This document shows positions 29,902 through 39,119 of a stretch of DNA of 64,000 bases, in pieces (position 1 is the first letter of the stretch; each line of letters begins with the position of its first letter). The stretch is taken from assembly GCA_002101235.1 (NCBI GenBank), contig LWTL01000120.1, positions 61,950 to 125,949 on the forward strand, given 5' to 3'. Source of the DNA: Cycloclasticus sp. symbiont of Bathymodiolus heckerae (GTDB lineage Bacteria > Pseudomonadota > Gammaproteobacteria > Methylococcales > Cycloclasticaceae). The position numbers were made by a program, and so were the translations under genes. Below the pieces are notes generated by a model, which saw nothing but the letters and a program-made list of their open reading frames with translations, was not told the DNA's origin and made no database searches.

Positions 29902-29940
29902 TTTAACTGCTACAAACTTAAAATGATTGCGTTTTGTTAT

Positions 29941-30651
29941 CTAAAAGCTAAATGAAATTTCAAAGCCAGAGATGCTTTGTTGGGGTTTTTTAAAGAGTAG
30001 GTTCACTTGTCTTAATGATTGTGATTTGAAAAAATCGTTGGTTTCATTTTTTTGTAAATAATCATATTTAGTGAACATTCCATATGCGATTTCCTCACCT
30101 GAGCGGGAGGTTAAAACAAGCTTAATGTTAGGAAAACTCTGTTCCGCTAAGGCTACATTTTTCATAGTAAGTTGGAGCGACAAGGTATCTTCTAATGTGG
30201 AGTGAGGGCTTAGTTGTCGCTCAATGATATGGATTTCATCCAGATTTTCATAGTTTGAAATGTTAAAGCCAAATGCACTATTAACCTGTTTTAAAAGAGG
30301 CTGGAAGTTTACGTTTTGTGTAATGTATTCTGGTTGGGTATAAATGAATTGGCCTACGAATGTGAAGGCTAAAACAAAAGATAGAAAACCGAAGGGTACT
30401 GATGATTTAGTTTCTTGAGTTGGTTTTTCCCAGATAGCAGTTTCTGCTTCTAATACGTCAGTGGTTGATTTTTTTTGCTTAGTTTGGCGGTCAGTCAGAC
30501 GTTGTTCGGTTTGCTCTGGGAGTCTGTTTTCGCAAGCGTTGAAAACGTCATTACAATGACTGCAACGAACTAATCCGGACTTAAGCGTTAATTGCTCATC
30601 AGTGATTTTCAACGTGCTGAGGCAATGAGGGCATAAGGCGTAATGCATCAT
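29941..30651 (-). CDS. Zinc-ribbon and DUF3426 membrane protein
   Basis: A 236-residue protein starting at the ATG at 30651, whose ATGA overlaps the prmA stop; an upstream extension to 30684 would overlap prmA further. The N-terminus is an MJ0042 zinc ribbon: CPHCLSTLKI and RCSHCNDVFNA. A basic linker leads to one membrane span (SFVLAFTFVGQFIY) and a C-terminal DUF3426 domain with beta-strand character. This family commonly follows prmA in gammaproteobacteria; function is unknown. Confidence 0.85.
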   Translation of the reverse strand: MMHYALCPHCLSTLKITDEQLTLKSGLVRCSHCNDVFNACENRLPEQTEQRLTDRQTKQKKSTTDVLEAETAIWEKPTQETKSSVPFGFLSFVLAFTFVGQFIYTQPEYITQNVNFQPLLKQVNSAFGFNISNYENLDEIHIIERQLSPHSTLEDTLSLQLTMKNVALAEQSFPNIKLVLTSRSGEEIAYGMFTKYDYLQKNETNDFFKSQSLRQVNLLFKKPQQSISGFEISFSF

Positions 30652-31532
30652 ACGTTCTTTTTTATGGCGTGAAGACACGCCCAATCATCTCTTATTTGTG
30701 CCGGGGAAAATTCAAATTCGTCGCTGTAGGCTCGCATGACCTGTTCAACCTGCTCGCTCAAAATGCCCGATAGCAGTAAGTGCCCAGAAGGCTTAACTAA
30801 AGCCGATATATTTGTTGAAAGTGAGACTAAAGGCTCGGCAAGGATATTAGCGACAACGATAGTTTGAGGCTTTTTTGGGTAGTTTTGTGCATCAAAGACT
30901 TGGATTTTATTAAGTACGTTGTTTTGTGTTGCGTTGTCTATGGTTGCCGTAAGGGCTTGTGGGTCAATGTCGATACCGATGGCCGTTCTGGTACCTAATA
31001 ATAAGCCAGCAATAGCGAGGATTCCTGAGCCGCAACCGAAGTCGATGATATCGCTTTCTGTCAGATCATTACTGGCTAACCATTCAAGGCAAAGTGCGGT
31101 GGTGGGGTGGGTTCCTGTGCCAAAAGCTAGGCCAGGATCTAGCCTCAATATAGTTGCGGCTTCGTCAGGCACTTCATGTTCAGTTGAGCAAACCCAAAAG
31201 TTATGGCCAAATTTTATGGGCTGGAAGTTTTCTAACCAAACACGTTCCCAAACTTGGTCTTCTAAAGGCTCAATTTTTAATGTCCATGACTCAATGTCAT
31301 CCACATGTTGTGTGAAGTATTGCTTAGCACTACTTAAATCGTGGTTTTCGTCGAATAACCCAGTTACGCAAACATGTTGCCATAAAGGTGTTGTGTTTAA
31401 AGGTGGTTCGTAAATAGGTTGGTCTGCACTGTCCGTCATGGTGACGGACAGTGAGCCGAGTTCTTCAATTAGCGATTCGAATTGATGTGCTAATTGTTGG
31501 TTTGTTGTGATGGTCAGTTGTTGCCATGCCAT
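30648..31532 (-). CDS. prmA: Ribosomal protein L11 methyltransferase
   Basis: A 294-residue SAM-dependent methyltransferase that trimethylates L11. The N-terminal substrate domain starts MAWQQLTITT. Motif I is DFGCGSGILAIAG, preceded by DPGLAFGTGTHPTTALCLEWL, followed by VVANILAEPL. It lies 5 bases downstream of accC and overlaps the zinc-ribbon gene. Confidence 0.97.
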   Translation of the reverse strand: MAWQQLTITTNQQLAHQFESLIEELGSLSVTMTDSADQPIYEPPLNTTPLWQHVCVTGLFDENHDLSSAKQYFTQHVDDIESWTLKIEPLEDQVWERVWLENFQPIKFGHNFWVCSTEHEVPDEAATILRLDPGLAFGTGTHPTTALCLEWLASNDLTESDIIDFGCGSGILAIAGLLLGTRTAIGIDIDPQALTATIDNATQNNVLNKIQVFDAQNYPKKPQTIVVANILAEPLVSLSTNISALVKPSGHLLLSGILSEQVEQVMRAYSDEFEFSPAQIRDDWACLHAIKKNV

Positions 31533-31537
31533 CTGAA

Positions 31538-32878
31538 CTACATGCCTAGTTTCTTTTCAAGATAATGAATGTTGTATATGCCAGAGGCGAAATCTTTATC
31601 TTCTGTGATTTTCCTTAATAATGGAATGTTGGTGTGTATTCCATCAATAACCATTTCGCTTAATGCCGTTTTAGTACGGGCTAGAGCAGATTCGCGAGAA
31701 TTACCAGAAGCGATGAGTTTGCCAATCATTGAATCGTAATATTGAGGGACTGTATAGCCATTATAGATATGACTATCAAAACGAATACCTGGGCCGCCAG
31801 GAATATGTAACTGAGTGATCTTGCCAGGAGAAGGCATAAAGGTTTCTGAATGCTCGGCGTTTAAGCGGCACTCAATGGCGTGACCTGTGATTTTGATGTC
31901 ATCTTGTGTGTAACTTAGTGGATCACCCGCGGCAATTTTTAGTTGTTCAGCAACAATATCTACACCAGTGATGATTTCAGTAATAGGGTGTTCTACTTGA
32001 ACGCGAGTATTCATTTCAATGAAGTAGAACTCATCGTTTTCATATAAAAATTCAAACGTTCCCGCGCCGTAATAGCCTATTTCAGCGCAAGCATTTGCAC
32101 AACGCGTACCTATTGCTTGGCGAACTTCTTCAGTGATACCAATAGCAGGCGCTTCTTCAATAACCTTTTGGTGTTTACGTTGTGTTGAACAATCGCGTTC
32201 ACCTAAATGAATAGCATTACCGTGCTTATCTGCAAGCACTTGGAACTCAATATGGCGCGGTGTTTCAAGGAATTTTTCCATGTAGACCATGTCATTGCCA
32301 AAGAAGTTATTTGCTTCTGTTTTTGTCAAAGCAATAGCATTTAATAATGCAGCTTCTGTGTGAACAACGCGCATGCCTCGTCCGCCACCACCACCAGCGG
32401 CTTTAATGATAATGGGGTAGCCAATATCACGGGCAACTTTAGTGTTACGTTCTTTATCATCATCTAATGGGCCGTCAGAACCGGGAACACAAGGGACGCC
32501 AGCTTTAATCATGGCTTCAATAGCAGATACCTTGTCGCCCATTAGGCGAATGGTTTCTGAGCGCGGACCAATGAAGGTGAAGCCGCTCTGTTCTACGCGT
32601 TCCGCAAAGTCAGCATTTTCCGACAAAAAGCCGTAACCGGGGTGAATAGCCTCAGCATCGGTTATTTCTGCAGCGCTGATAATCGCCGGTATATTAAGGT
32701 AACTTTCAGTGGATGATGGGCCGCCAATGCAGACGGATTCGTCAGCCAAGCGGACGTGTTTAAGGTCTCTATCTGCTGATGAATGAACAGCAACAGTTTG
32801 AATGCCTAACTCGCGGCAGGCGCGCAAAATACGTAAAGCGATTTCGCCACGGTTAGCAATAAGGATTTTATCGAACAT
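31538..32878 (-). CDS. accC: Acetyl-CoA carboxylase, biotin carboxylase subunit
   Basis: Carboxylates the biotin carried by AccB, using ATP and bicarbonate, to start fatty-acid synthesis. It has 446 residues, beginning [18 protein letters not shown]. The glycine-rich ATP loop is [12 protein letters not shown], and the catalytic region is [14 protein letters not shown]. It follows accB. Confidence 0.98.
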   Translation of the reverse strand: MFDKILIANRGEIALRILRACRELGIQTVAVHSSADRDLKHVRLADESVCIGGPSSTESYLNIPAIISAAEITDAEAIHPGYGFLSENADFAERVEQSGFTFIGPRSETIRLMGDKVSAIEAMIKAGVPCVPGSDGPLDDDKERNTKVARDIGYPIIIKAAGGGGGRGMRVVHTEAALLNAIALTKTEANNFFGNDMVYMEKFLETPRHIEFQVLADKHGNAIHLGERDCSTQRKHQKVIEEAPAIGITEEVRQAIGTRCANACAEIGYYGAGTFEFLYENDEFYFIEMNTRVQVEHPITEIITGVDIVAEQLKIAAGDPLSYTQDDIKITGHAIECRLNAEHSETFMPSPGKITQLHIPGGPGIRFDSHIYNGYTVPQYYDSMIGKLIASGNSRESALARTKTALSEMVIDGIHTNIPLLRKITEDKDFASGIYNIHYLEKKLGM

Positions 32879-32912
32879 ATTTCTCTCGTCGATGAGTGTA
32901 AGTAAAGGGCGC

Positions 32913-33356
32913 TTATTCTATAACGAATAAAGGCTGGTCAAATTCAACGGCTTGGCCATCGCTAGACAATATTGATTTAACAACACCAGACGTATCAGAT
33001 TCGATTTGGTTAAGAATCTTCATCGCTTCAATAATGCACAATGTATCGCCTTTTTGTACGGTTGATCCTACGCTAACGAAAGAGGAGGAGCCGGGTGCAG
33101 GTGATGCGTAGTATGTGCCTACCATGGGTGATTTAATAACATGTCCAGCTAACTCTTCTACCGCAGATTCAGCGGCTGGCTGAGCAGCAGGTGTTATAGC
33201 AACTGCTGCAGGTGCGAAAGCGGGTGCAGCAGGGGCTGCTTGATTAGACGGGTAGCGATTAATGCGAACGGATTCTTCACCTTCGTGAATTTCAATTTCA
33301 GCAATGCCTGACTCTTCAATGAGCTCGATGAGTTTTTTAACTTTTCTAATATCCAT
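32913..33356 (-). CDS. accB: Biotin carboxyl carrier protein
   Basis: A 147-residue carrier. A short N-terminal oligomerisation part is followed by a flexible Ala/Pro-rich linker (about residues 36-66) and a biotinyl domain. The biotinylated lysine is in [11 protein letters not shown] near residue 112, a slight variant of the common [25 protein letters not shown] opens the domain. It is expressed with aroQ, accC and prmA. Confidence 0.97.
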   Translation of the reverse strand: MDIRKVKKLIELIEESGIAEIEIHEGEESVRINRYPSNQAAPAAPAFAPAAVAITPAAQPAAESAVEELAGHVIKSPMVGTYYASPAPGSSSFVSVGSTVQKGDTLCIIEAMKILNQIESDTSGVVKSILSSDGQAVEFDQPLFVIE

Positions 33357-33367
33357 AAGTAGTCTCT

Positions 33368-33811
33368 CTATGGTTGTTCTATTAAGGGAAGAGCTGCAAG
33401 CAGCGCTAGTTCATAACTTTTTGGGCCGAAGCCAGAGATAACGCCTTCGGCAATATCTGAAAAATAAGAATGTTGGCGAAACGATTCGCGTGCATGCACA
33501 TTGGATAAATGAAGTTCAATAAAGGGTGTTGCGCTGGCTAATAGGGCATCGCGTAATGCAACGCTGGTGTGGGTAAAGGCAGCGGGGTTCAGTAAAATTG
33601 CAGCAACATTATCTTGCTTGCTTTGTTGAACTTTATTAACTAAATCATGCTCAGCATTGCTTTGGTAAAAAATAAGCTCATGCCCGTGTTTTTGGGCGAG
33701 TTGAGTTAGATTGTTTTCAATGTCTTGCAACGTTTGTGCGCCATAAATACTGGGCTCACGTGTGCCTAACATGTTGAGATTTGGGCCGTTGATAACTGAA
33801 ATAATTGCCAT
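33368..33811 (-). CDS. aroQ: Type II 3-dehydroquinate dehydratase
   Basis: The third step of the shikimate pathway. A 147-residue flavodoxin-like protein. [19 protein letters not shown] holds the catalytic tyrosine loop, [17 protein letters not shown] is the substrate region, and [15 protein letters not shown] has the catalytic histidine. It is the first gene of the aroQ-accB-accC-prmA group. Confidence 0.97.
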   Translation of the reverse strand: MAIISVINGPNLNMLGTREPSIYGAQTLQDIENNLTQLAQKHGHELIFYQSNAEHDLVNKVQQSKQDNVAAILLNPAAFTHTSVALRDALLASATPFIELHLSNVHARESFRQHSYFSDIAEGVISGFGPKSYELALLAALPLIEQP

Positions 33812-33956
33812 GTCGTGCTAACTCAATAAGATAAAAATAATAACTGTAAGCAAGGTCAGCTTGCAATAGAGTGATTTTGCCAAAGCTTGAGCTCAAAGTC
33901 CATATAAATCGTCAGTTAGCGAAAGATAAAGACAAATATCAGCAAGTTAGACGGAG

Positions 33957-34502
33957 TTAGCTTTTAGAAAGACGCGTTGCCGCTAATATTTTCTTTCTAT
34001 CGAGTAGCCCTACTTGTCGAGTAATTATCTTGCCTTGGGGGTTAATGATGACTGAGTATGGTAGCGCGCCCATGGCATTACCGTATTGCCTAGCGAGTTC
34101 TATGCCTGACATTTCAGCGATTAAGTTGGGGTAATTAATGCCCATTTCTAACGCGTATTGGTCGACTGAAACTGCATCATCAATGGCAACACCAATAAAT
34201 TGTAAGTTGGAATCACCGTATTCTTTTTGTAGAGCGATAAACTCTGGAATTTCTTTACGGCAAGGTGGGCACCATGTGGCCCAAAAGTTGAGCACAATAT
34301 ACTTTCCATCCCATTCTTTTATATGGCGAATGTTACCTTGTAAGTCGGGTAAAGAGAATTCTGGTCGAGTGGGAGCGGCAGGTGATGCGGGCTCGATTCC
34401 GTTCGCATTAATATTAGGGCTATCTAAGCTTAAAAAAACCGCAAACAGTAGTGCTAAAGTGGAGCTAAAACTGATGAGGTATAGGGTAGGTTTTTTCATC
34501 AC
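33957..34502 (-). CDS. TlpA/ResA-like membrane-anchored thioredoxin
   Basis: A 181-residue redoxin with an N-terminal hydrophobic anchor (LYLISFSSTLALLFAVFL) and a periplasmic thioredoxin domain. The active site is WATWCPPCRKE about residue 78, and the cis-proline segment is GALPYSVII. Its start overlaps the dsbD stop by 4 bases, so it is a likely partner that receives electrons from DsbD in the periplasm, perhaps for cytochrome c maturation. Confidence 0.88.
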   Translation of the reverse strand: MMKKPTLYLISFSSTLALLFAVFLSLDSPNINANGIEPASPAAPTRPEFSLPDLQGNIRHIKEWDGKYIVLNFWATWCPPCRKEIPEFIALQKEYGDSNLQFIGVAIDDAVSVDQYALEMGINYPNLIAEMSGIELARQYGNAMGALPYSVIINPQGKIITRQVGLLDRKKILAATRLSKS

Positions 34503-36361
34503 TGTTTAAGTGGTTTGATTTGTTTTAAAAACTCGTCCGCTGGCATGTAACCAATCACTCTGTTTGCATTTAACTCATTTGAATTTAAATCAAAGAATAA
34601 AATAGCAGGGGGACCAATGAGTGAGAAAGAATTGAGTAGTGCTCTATCATCGTCATTATTTTCCGTTACATCGGCCTGTAATAATAGAACGTTATTCAAT
34701 GCGTTTTGAACCGCAGTATCAGTAAATGTAAAGGCTTCCATTTCTTTACAGGAAACACACCAGTCAGCATAAAAATCGAGCATCACAAATTGTTTGTTTT
34801 GCTTCGCTTTTTTTAGAGCAACATGAAATTCGTCAAGGTTTTTTACGCGTTGAAAATTTAGGCCATGCTGAGAAGCTACTTGTTGCTGTGATAGGCTTAA
34901 ATTACTTAGCGGGTTAATAAGGCTTGCTCCCCCAGATGCTGCGCCAACCATTAGGATGATGCCGTAGATTAAGAAGAGAAGGCCGATGCCTTTGGATAAT
35001 TTTTGCCAGCCGGATGCTTTTTCTTGTAGGCGATCAATGGCCCTGAGGTAAATAGCGCAAATAATGAATAAAGCCGCCCATAAAACCAGTATGACAGCCG
35101 ATGGCAGAACGCGCTCCATAAGCCATATAGCGACGGCTAGTAGCAATACGCCAAATAGGTATTTGATAGGGTTCATCCAGTTTCCTGCTTTAGGCAGCAG
35201 TTTTCCTGCAGATACCCCGATGATAATCAATGGGATACCCATGCCTATACCAAGGGAGAAAAGTGCGAACCCACCGAGCACGGCGTCCCCCGTTTGACCA
35301 ATGTATATAAGCACGCCGGCCAGAGGTGCAGCAACACAGGGGCCAACAATAAGGGTCGATAAAATACCCATGACAGCGCTACCCCATAAGGAACCATGCT
35401 TTTGATGCTGTGACATGCTAGTTAGTTTGCTTTGAATGGCGTTGGGCAGCTGTATTTGGTAAAGACCGAACATGGATAAGGCGAGAACCACAAAAAGGCC
35501 ACTAAAAAAGCTTAATATCCACGGGTTTTGAAAGGTTGCTTGTAAATTACTGCCGAACAGCCCTGCTAAGACGCCAAATACTGCATAGGTAAGAGCAGAA
35601 GCAAACACGTAACTTAGGGATAAGTTAAAAGCTTTTCGGGTGGTTAAATCGCTACCATGACCGATGATGATGCCGGATAAAATAGGAATCATCGGAAAGA
35701 CACAGGGGGTAAATGACAGCAATATGCCAAAGCCTAAAAAGGTAAGGCAAATGAGGAAAATGCTATTGCCTGCTAATGAACTGGCAATTTCATCTTGTTC
35801 AGACGTGATAAGTGTTGCAGGCGTTATTGTAGCTGTATTACTAGCCTCGTTAATCGGGTTAAGTGAAAGCGTGACAGTTTTATTCATGGGCGGGTAACAA
35901 ACGCCAATGTCTGCGCAACCTTGGAAGCCAATATCAAGCGTGATGTCGCGTGGTTTTATAATAGGCTCAGCCAGAGCCTGAACTACCGTTAAATCGCCAT
36001 AATAGACAATGGTGTCACCAAATATTTCGTCTTTTTTTTCTTTGCCTTTTGGAAGTTGAATATTGAGTAGTTGGATGTCTTCTGGGTTAACTAAGGTGAC
36101 TTGTATTTTTTCTTGGTACAGGTAGTAACCATCAGCAATGCGCCAATTGAGGGTAATTTGCCCGTTTTTATTAGTGAATGCGGAAAAGCTAAAAGCATCG
36201 TCAGGCTCTAATAATTGGTTGGATGAGGTATTGCCAGCGCCGCCAAATAGGTCGCCGAGTAAGTTATAAGAGTCGGTACTTTCAGAAACAGCAGAGCTGC
36301 TTGGGCTCAGCATTAAGAGCGTTAAAGAAAGAAGTAAAGAGGCCAGTGATTTTTTGTACAT
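34499..36361 (-). CDS. dsbD: Thiol:disulfide interchange protein DsbD
   Basis: Transfers electrons from cytoplasmic thioredoxin to periplasmic thiol proteins. The 620-residue protein has a signal peptide. A periplasmic alpha domain has its cysteine pair in QGCADIGVCYPP about residue 150. A membrane beta domain of about eight spans has cysteines in SFTPCVFPMIP and VGPCVAAPLAG. The C-terminal gamma domain has DWCVSCKEME. All three redox pairs are intact. Confidence 0.96.
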   Translation of the reverse strand: MYKKSLASLLLSLTLLMLSPSSSAVSESTDSYNLLGDLFGGAGNTSSNQLLEPDDAFSFSAFTNKNGQITLNWRIADGYYLYQEKIQVTLVNPEDIQLLNIQLPKGKEKKDEIFGDTIVYYGDLTVVQALAEPIIKPRDITLDIGFQGCADIGVCYPPMNKTVTLSLNPINEASNTATITPATLITSEQDEIASSLAGNSIFLICLTFLGFGILLSFTPCVFPMIPILSGIIIGHGSDLTTRKAFNLSLSYVFASALTYAVFGVLAGLFGSNLQATFQNPWILSFFSGLFVVLALSMFGLYQIQLPNAIQSKLTSMSQHQKHGSLWGSAVMGILSTLIVGPCVAAPLAGVLIYIGQTGDAVLGGFALFSLGIGMGIPLIIIGVSAGKLLPKAGNWMNPIKYLFGVLLLAVAIWLMERVLPSAVILVLWAALFIICAIYLRAIDRLQEKASGWQKLSKGIGLLFLIYGIILMVGAASGGASLINPLSNLSLSQQQVASQHGLNFQRVKNLDEFHVALKKAKQNKQFVMLDFYADWCVSCKEMEAFTFTDTAVQNALNNVLLLQADVTENNDDDRALLNSFSLIGPPAILFFDLNSNELNANRVIGYMPADEFLKQIKPLKQ

Positions 36362-36598
36362 AAATTGTTTGTTACATTATCAGGATAACCCTGAATAGAT
36401 AGAGACAGCAGATGTAGCTGCTTGTTCATTATTTCGTTGGTAGTATACCGCGCAGAGTCTATTTGAAACACACAGCGTTATATTGTTGTTGATAAAGACC
36501 TTGTCATAACAATGAATCTTTCTTAGTGTTTTCAGTATTTCTGGCCTGATAGGCGTTACATTTTTTACAAAGCCCTGCTGACTGTGTAAGCTTTCACT

Positions 36599-37087
36599 AT
36601 GAATCCTTTTTCGTTCTTTTTGTTGTTATTGATTGTCGTACCGGTTGTAGAAATTTATTTCTTGATACAAGTCGGTGGTGCAATTGGTGCGTTTTCAACC
36701 GTGGTGCTTATTATTGTTACGGCGGTATTAGGTGCGTACCTTTTTAGACTGCAAGGCTTGTCAACGGTTAAGCGGGTTCAAGCGAGCCTGTCACGGGGTG
36801 AAATACCTGCTGTCGAGATGATTGAGGGAGCGATGCTGTTAGTTAGTGGCGCGTTATTACTTACCCCGGGGTTCGTAACAGATATTGTTGGTTTCGTTTG
36901 TTTAATGCCAGCGTTAAGGCGTAAGTTTGCAATATCTATTTTAGAAAGCCAGCTGATAAATCAGTCGTCTTTTCAAAGTGGTGGGTTTCAACAACAAGGC
37001 CGTGATAATAATGACGATAATAGCAATATTATTGAAGGCGAGTTTAAGCGAGAAGATGAGCCAGAGGAACTGGATAAAAAAGATTAA
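36599..37087 (+). CDS. fxsA: FxsA-family membrane protein
   Basis: A 162-residue cytoplasmic-membrane protein. Two or three hydrophobic spans are visible; the first includes LLLIVVPVVEIYFLIQVGG and the second IIVTAVLGAYLFRLQG. The family block is LLVSGALLLTPGFVTDIVGF. The C-terminal tail is polar and acidic. In E. coli, FxsA affects exclusion of phage T7 by the F plasmid; its normal role is unknown. It is divergent from dsbD across a 237-base gap in which I see no further gene. Confidence 0.88.
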   Translation: MNPFSFFLLLLIVVPVVEIYFLIQVGGAIGAFSTVVLIIVTAVLGAYLFRLQGLSTVKRVQASLSRGEIPAVEMIEGAMLLVSGALLLTPGFVTDIVGFVCLMPALRRKFAISILESQLINQSSFQSGGFQQQGRDNNDDNSNIIEGEFKREDEPEELDKKD

Positions 37088-37156
37088 ATCTGAAGCATGT
37101 TTCAGATAAGCGAACGGTTCTTCAGTCTTCGGCCTATTTAGAGAGCTCCGCGGATA

Positions 37157-37318
37157 TTAGAGCACTACTTCAAAACCTTCAAAATTTGGATGCCCTAAAT
37201 ATAAACCTTTAGTTTGCCCGGCTTGTGCATGTACTTGTTTGAATGCGTCTGAGTGAGTCCATGCATCAAAGCTTTCTTTGTCATCCCATGTTGTATGTGA
37301 TGCAAACAGCGTGTGTGT
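37157..37318 (-). pseudogene. 3' remnant of an antibiotic biosynthesis monooxygenase (ABM) gene
   Basis: Reading on the minus strand, about 53 codons give HTLFASHTTWDDKESFDAW and then GLYLGHPNFEGFEVVL before the stop. This is the typical C-terminal half of small ABM-domain heme- or quinone-related monooxygenases. There is no start: the 5' half is replaced by a 30-base insertion-sequence scar at 37316-37345. The fragment is unlikely to be functional. Confidence 0.7.
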
Positions 37319-37345
37319 AGTGGCCAAATTTACTTGACCACTACA
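37316..37345. mobile_element. 30-base insertion-sequence scar with palindromic ends
   Basis: The sequence begins TGTAGTGG and ends CCACTACA. 37320-37345 is the reverse complement of the first 26 bases of the insertion-sequence end at 63874. It looks like two ends of the same element brought together with the interior lost. The two broken genes on either side support deletion after insertion. Confidence 0.65.
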
Positions 37346-37668
37346 TTGTTGTTATCGTTGCCATTATGAGCAAAGGACTTTTTCGCAAAGATAAAGCCAA
37401 TAAGTCCAGCATTTTTTGCCCAGACTTTATTGGATTCGTTGAGAAGTCCTAAGAAAGTATCGAAGTCATTGCTTCCGGATGAAGTGACAAATAACCAAGG
37501 TTGTTCATTAACGCATGAGGGTGCCCAACGAGCGGCATCAAAAATACTGTTGACAATGTGTTTCGACAAAGGGGTTTTCTTAAATGCACGCGGTGACCAG
37601 CGTTGATGAAACAGTTTGTTGACGTTCGATAGTGGGTTTCGATTACAAAAATTTGAAGCTTCGCTCAT
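37330..37668 (-). pseudogene. Nitroreductase-family gene truncated by insertion-sequence scar
   Basis: A reading frame of 112 residues matches the N-terminal half of small FMN nitroreductases: RWSPRAFKKTPLSKH and FDAARWAPSCVNEQPWLFV. These families usually have about 200 residues. The frame runs into the scar, and the last residues (NNVVVK and stop) come from the insertion-sequence end, so the catalytic C-terminal half is missing. Confidence 0.75.
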
Positions 37669-37776
37669 GTTGGGGCTCTATATATAACAGTGAATGAGAA
37701 GTAGGTTACGGATGCTCTGAATAGATAGCAAGGCAAGATGCTTTTGCTGCGCCGCAAAAATAATTATCGTAAAGTG

Positions 37777-37804
37777 TTGCGTTGCAATAAAAAGCCAGTA
37801 TAAT
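37777..37804 (+). promoter_or_regulatory. Strong sigma70-type promoter for the phasin gene
   Basis: TTGCGT (37777-37782) and a perfect TATAAT (37799-37804) are 16 bases apart, about 50 bases before the phasin ATG. An apparent upstream start codon at 37803 falls inside the -10 box, which confirms the later start. Confidence 0.75.
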
Positions 37805-37856
37805 GCGCTGCAACAAAGCAATATTTGTTATTAACTTAAAACCTAAAGGATATAAA

Positions 37857-38219
37857 ATGTTAAACAACTTAGAAATCTTATTCGCTCCTGCTAAAAAATT
37901 AGCTGAATTAAACAAAGTACAAATGGAAAAAGCTGTTGCTTCACAACAAGCTGCTGCTAAAGAATATGTTGCTCTTACTGAAGCACGTATCAAAGCTGCT
38001 TCTGCAATTAAAGACATCGACGGTTTAAACGCTTTCGTTAAAGATCAAGTAGAACTAGCTAAAAGCTCTTTCGAAAAAGTACAAGCTGACAGCAAAGTAT
38101 TAATTGCAGACGCTAAATCTTACAACGAAGAAGTTATTAAACTTGTTCAAGAAGGCAACGCAGTAGTTACTAAAGAAGTAAAAGCAACAGTTAAAAAAGC
38201 AGCTAAAAAAGCAGCTTAA
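37857..38219 (+). CDS. Phasin-family protein
   Basis: A 120-residue, helix-rich, alanine- and lysine-rich protein beginning MLNNLEILFAPAKKLAELN and ending in a basic KKAAKKAA tail. It matches the phasin_2 family, which coats polyhydroxyalkanoate granules or acts as a general helical surface protein. A consensus promoter, AAAGGA ribosome site and strongly biased codons suggest high expression. No polyhydroxyalkanoate gene is in this window, so granule binding is unproven; the basic tail could also bind DNA, as in PhaM or PhaF. Confidence 0.8.
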   Translation: MLNNLEILFAPAKKLAELNKVQMEKAVASQQAAAKEYVALTEARIKAASAIKDIDGLNAFVKDQVELAKSSFEKVQADSKVLIADAKSYNEEVIKLVQEGNAVVTKEVKATVKKAAKKAA

Positions 38220-38268
38220 TACTGAGCTAAGTAGGTTGGCTCTTTAGGGGGTTTAGCCGCTAGTATTT

Positions 38269-38304
38269 AAAAGCCACTACCTTTTTAAAGGTAGTGGCTT
38301 TTTT
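38269..38304 (+). terminator. Intrinsic terminator after the phasin gene
   Basis: A 16-base perfect stem (AAAAGCCACTACCTTT with its complement) with a TT loop and trailing T run. Confidence 0.93.
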
Positions 38305-38380
38305 AATGCCTGCTATTTTTATATGGATCTAGGCCTTGTTGTAAGGCGTATTTTTTTAAGAAGCGTGATAACGAAGTTCG

Positions 38381-39118
38381 TTATATTAAGTGCTGAATGG
38401 CGGGGTTCGATACTTTTAGTTGCTGTTTAAATTCGGCAATATTGTCCGATGTTCTTTCGCCTCTTGGGATGCTAATTTTTATATCGTCTAAAACAGTACT
38501 AGGTGATTCGGATAAAAAGAGAATTCTATCAGCTAGCTCAATCGCTTCGTTAAGGTCATGGGTTACAAAAATAACGTTTCTTGATTGCTGTTCCCATAAG
38601 TCCAATAAGAGCTGCCGAGCTTTTCGAGCCGTTGATTGGTCGAGAGAAACGAAGGGCTCGTCCATGAGTAAAAGTTTGCTAGGCACACAAAACGCGCGAG
38701 CAAGAGCGACGCGTCGTTGCATGCCAAGTGATAGGTGGTGCGGGTAACTATGCAAATTATCACCAAGGCCAAGCTGCTGAAGAATATCGGTAATACTGCT
38801 CAAAGCAGAGTCTTCTCCAACGGCTAAGTGAATGTTTTCAAGTACCGTTCGCCAGGGTAGCAAACGAGGGGTTTGAAAGACATAACTGATGTTTTCGTTT
38901 AGGCTCTCGTTGTCCATAGTGATGGAGCCGTCAAAATCATCATCTAGTTTTGCAATGGCGTTAAGTAGGGTTGTTTTTCCGCAGCCAGATGGGCCAACGA
39001 TGCAGATAAATTCGTTGTTTGAAAGCTCAAAATAAAGATCTTTAATAGCAGTAAATATTTCATCACAGCCGTCCTTAGGGAAGTATTTATTTTTGATATT
39101 AACAGTTAAACGGTTCAT
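38381..39118 (-). CDS. ABC transporter ATPase, NitT/TauT type
   Basis: A 245-residue nucleotide-binding subunit. Walker A is GPSGCGKTTLLNA, the Q-loop is YVFQTPRLLPWRT, the signature region is LSLGMQRRVALARAF, Walker B is LLLMDEPFVSLD, and the switch histidine is in FVTHDLNEAIELAD. The pattern matches SsuB/TauB/NrtD-type ATPases. It is the last gene of a three-gene importer and lies 1 base after the permease. Confidence 0.92.
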   Translation of the reverse strand: MNRLTVNIKNKYFPKDGCDEIFTAIKDLYFELSNNEFICIVGPSGCGKTTLLNAIAKLDDDFDGSITMDNESLNENISYVFQTPRLLPWRTVLENIHLAVGEDSALSSITDILQQLGLGDNLHSYPHHLSLGMQRRVALARAFCVPSKLLLMDEPFVSLDQSTARKARQLLLDLWEQQSRNVIFVTHDLNEAIELADRILFLSESPSTVLDDIKISIPRGERTSDNIAEFKQQLKVSNPAIQHLI

Positions 39119-39119
39119 A

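Noticed and set aside
37933..38219. Phasin C-terminus as a histone-like gene
   Set aside because: The KKAAKKAA tail is basic, but the N-terminal part fits phasins, so it is kept as one phasin protein.
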